The notes under the pieces are model-generated. The model ran no database searches. It saw nothing but the letters and a program-made list of their open reading frames with translations, and had not been told where the DNA came from. The position numbers and the translations under genes are program-made. From contig NZ_CP115920.1 of assembly GCF_040412085.2 (NCBI RefSeq), forward strand, positions 2,480,001-2,544,000: DNA of 64,000 bases, read 5' to 3'. Positions 61,898-64,000 of the stretch are shown one piece after another (within the stretch, counting starts at the first letter, position 1; each line of letters opens with the position of its first letter). This DNA is from Vibrio sp. CB1-14. GTDB lineage: Bacteria > Pseudomonadota > Gammaproteobacteria > Enterobacterales > Vibrionaceae.

Positions 61898-63297
61898 TAC
61901 AATCTTCCTAGTTGCTTGTGCCAAATAGTGGCATTACCACCTTGCCTCGAAATCCAAACCAAGGCTGTTTGGCGATCTCTTACTTCAAAAGTATAGTCCT
62001 GACCATCCACTGTGAGTGTATGCTCACCCGCATTCACTATGCTACTCGCCGCGTTTACTCGCCCCGGCAATGTTTGCCAACTGCGGGTATCCGGTTGTTC
62101 AGTCAAAGTATTCCACACGTTGAACAGCAGATTACCCACGTTGTCTTCATCACCCGTCGAGCTTTTACGAATCTGATCTTTTGCATACACACGCAGCGCT
62201 TGTCTTAACAAAATTGAAGGCATGTTCTCAGAAAGCTGCTGCTGCGCCATCAAGTTTACATCAACCAGCTCATCGCTCTTCATCGATTTACTGTCTAACA
62301 CCAGAGGCGACAGTTTTGGCGGAACATTGGGTACATAATAAGGCAAGGCGACAGTATACAGAGCGGTATTGCCACGACTGTCATAGATAGGCAAAGTCAG
62401 GTTCCAAGCCTGCATCGCCGAGACAACCCCCTGCTCTTCCAGCACAATCACCCTACCCTGACCTTGTTTTGGCCCAGAGCGATCGCCATATTGTTTTTTC
62501 AGTTTAGCCAAATCTTGATTACGGCTAGAGCGTTTCGCCACGCGAATCGCGGATTCAATAACCGCTTCATTTTCAGGTGCAACGGCTAAAGCACGCGTGT
62601 AATCAATATAAGCACCATTTAAGTCATTCGACGCTTCATACAGAAGACCCGATAGGTACAGTAGATAGCCGTTTTGAACTGCCTTGAGCTTGTTACCTGC
62701 ATCAGGGTAGCGTGACAGTACTGATCCCAAGTTTGGTGATAGACCTTGCTGCTTGAGCTGCTGCTCCGCCGATTGGAGATCTTTTTCTCTTGCTTGACGA
62801 GCTCGCTCTTGAACTCGATTAGCGCGTCTTACTTCGACCAACGCGCCTTCAAGATCATTGCTTTCAACGTAGTTAAGTCCAAGGTACAAGTGTAGAAAAC
62901 CCAGCTCATAGTCAGGCGGGGTATACTCGGTAATGTTGTCGTTAATCGCCAACGCACCGACACTGGTTGCTGTGTCAGTAATCGAGATCAACGCTTTATC
63001 CTGCTGCACGCGCACCGCTTTATCACTTAATTCCAGCGCGGACTTACTTTGCGGGTAGTCGCGGTTCAAAAATTCCACTCTACCGCGTTCAAAGTTATCC
63101 AAAATTCCGCCCGCTACAGGCTCAGCTGGCAATGCTGACAAGGCCTTATCGTACTGACCTGTTTTTACCGACTGGTAAACAATCGTATTTTGCTGAGTAT
63201 AGTGACTAAATAGATTGCCGGCGGAAAGCCCGGCACAAGCGGTCAAGGTCGCTGTAAGCGCGACCGTTGCCGTATGTTTAACGCAACGTCTTAACAT
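61897..63297 (-). CDS. COG3014 lipoprotein with TPR-like repeats
   Basis: A 466-residue protein starting MLRRCVKHTATVALTATLTA, with lipobox LTAC ahead of a mature Cys near residue 21. TPR-like helices run from about 35 to 270 (LGFLHLYLGLNYVESNDLEG, GYLLYLSGLLYEASNDLNGA), followed by a beta-rich part. It belongs to COG3014, uncharacterised. In E. coli no such gene lies between hinT and ycfL; Vibrio has it here. The ATG at 63297 is chosen because it makes a lipoprotein signal; an upstream frame to 63390 does not. Confidence 0.85.
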   Translation of the reverse strand: MLRRCVKHTATVALTATLTACAGLSAGNLFSHYTQQNTIVYQSVKTGQYDKALSALPAEPVAGGILDNFERGRVEFLNRDYPQSKSALELSDKAVRVQQDKALISITDTATSVGALAINDNITEYTPPDYELGFLHLYLGLNYVESNDLEGALVEVRRANRVQERARQAREKDLQSAEQQLKQQGLSPNLGSVLSRYPDAGNKLKAVQNGYLLYLSGLLYEASNDLNGAYIDYTRALAVAPENEAVIESAIRVAKRSSRNQDLAKLKKQYGDRSGPKQGQGRVIVLEEQGVVSAMQAWNLTLPIYDSRGNTALYTVALPYYVPNVPPKLSPLVLDSKSMKSDELVDVNLMAQQQLSENMPSILLRQALRVYAKDQIRKSSTGDEDNVGNLLFNVWNTLTEQPDTRSWQTLPGRVNAASSIVNAGEHTLTVDGQDYTFEVRDRQTALVWISRQGGNATIWHKQLGRL

Positions 63298-63442
63298 AAA
63301 TTTTGAATAACATGACTCATTTGTTTGTGAAACTATGACCGCTAAACGCCAATATGGTTGCAACTCGGCCGATATTGGCCACAGCTTCATTCGTACGCAA
63401 CAGTCAGGATAACAACTTGGTTAACTTGCTACCTATGACGTT

Positions 63443-63793
63443 TTAGCCGACTAATAGGGGTCCAAGTGGACGACCGCCCACAAGGTGCATATGAATATGA
63501 TAAACCTCTTGTCCACCATAAGCGTTGCAATTCATGATCAGACGGTAACCGTCATCAGCAATGCCTTCTTCTTTTGCAAGCTTTTTCGCGACAGTAAACA
63601 TACGACCCATCATTGCTTCGTCATCAGCCTCAACATCATTCACTGTTGGGATCAGTTTGTTTGGAATGATAAGGATATGGCTTGGCGCACGAGGATTAAT
63701 ATCGCGAAACGCCGTCACTAAGTCATCTTGATACAAAACATCAGCTGGGATTTCTTTACGAATAATTTTGCTAAAAATGGTTTCTTCAGCCAT
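63443..63793 (-). CDS. hinT: HIT-family purine nucleoside phosphoramidase HinT
   Basis: A 116-residue HIT protein: the triad HIHMHLVGG near residue 99, and [18 protein letters not shown] at the start. It hydrolyses nucleoside phosphoramidates such as AMP-lysine. The ATG at 63793 has GGAG six bases upstream; a start at 63805 is possible. It is the first gene of the hinT-COG3014-ycfL-lpoB-thiK run in this window, 145 bases from the COG3014 gene. Confidence 0.95.
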   Translation of the reverse strand: MAEETIFSKIIRKEIPADVLYQDDLVTAFRDINPRAPSHILIIPNKLIPTVNDVEADDEAMMGRMFTVAKKLAKEEGIADDGYRLIMNCNAYGGQEVYHIHMHLVGGRPLGPLLVG

Positions 63794-64000
63794 GAAGGTC
63801 TCCAATTACCAGATAGGATACGTGTGTGAGTGAATACACTTAATAATAAAAGAAAGTATGCACCATGGGCTTAGGGATCACAATTGAAAGCAAACCCAAC
63901 TAGCTACTTGTTTTTATTATTGTTCAAATCTTCAACGTGTCGACTCTTTCTCTCGAAGACTGAGCTAACACTTCTTCACAAAACTATCACTTTTGTTGTG
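63794..64000. other. Region upstream of hinT to the window end
   Basis: 207 bases with no gene seen. It presumably holds the hinT promoter. The short inverted piece GTGTGAGTGAATACAC lies at 63823-63838. No tRNA or known RNA was recognised. Confidence 0.4.

Overview
The window is a piece of a gammaproteobacterial chromosome, almost certainly Vibrio. Evidence: monomeric NADP isocitrate dehydrogenase, a CsiV peptidoglycan regulator next to mfd, a PilZ gene between lolC and mfd, a COG3014 lipoprotein beside ycfL/lpoB, and the gene order rne-rluC-maf-yceD-rpmF-plsX-fabHDG-acpP-fabF-pabC-mltG-tmk-holB-tatD-ptsG. I cannot name the species. I saw no rRNA, tRNA, insertion sequence, prophage, integron cassette or CRISPR array. 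Most of the window is housekeeping DNA, densely packed, with clear intrinsic terminators between convergent units.

Layout. (1) 1-5.4 kb, minus strand: a seven-gene operon (NTF2-like protein, short-chain dehydrogenase, FAD oxidoreductase, DUF1365, Cfa-like methyltransferase, DUF2878, chalcone-isomerase-like protein cut by the window edge). This is the accessory part. It has an ECF-type promoter candidate and several TGTACA-like boxes, and it resembles light/singlet-oxygen lipid-modification operons. (2) 5.5-20.6 kb: htpX, a 55-residue unknown protein, topA, yciN, aroA, aat-bpt, infA, clpS-clpA, cspD, icd and rluE. (3) 20.7-26.7 kb: kdsB, a Trm112-family gene, lpxK, msbA and comEC on the minus strand, which combine lipopolysaccharide assembly with DNA uptake. 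A DUF2062 gene diverges from comEC. (4) 27.4-36.4 kb: lolCDE for lipoprotein release, then a PilZ protein, mfd, csiV and an acetyltransferase on the plus strand. (5) 36.5-50.7 kb: ptsG, then tatD, holB, tmk, mltG, pabC, the fatty-acid synthesis block, rpmF and yceD on the minus strand, with maf and rluC. (6) 51-57.6 kb: rne with a long leader, a SulP transporter, a YeaC protein and a DUF2989 lipoprotein. (7) 57.7-63.8 kb, minus strand: ndh, ycfP, thiK, lpoB, ycfL, a COG3014 lipoprotein and hinT.

How the genes work together. The envelope is the main theme. fabH/D/G/F, acpP and plsX make acyl chains and the phospholipid precursor. kdsB, lpxK and msbA make and flip lipid A-core. LolCDE releases lipoproteins, of which at least four are encoded here (LpoB, YcfL, the COG3014 protein and the DUF2989 protein). 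MltG, CsiV and LpoB control peptidoglycan synthesis. A second theme is protein and RNA turnover: HtpX, ClpAP with ClpS and the two N-end transferases Aat and Bpt, RNase E and Mfd.

The most interesting part is the operon at 1-5.4 kb. Its Cfa-like enzyme differs from E. coli Cfa at several pocket residues, so its product may not be a cyclopropane fatty acid.
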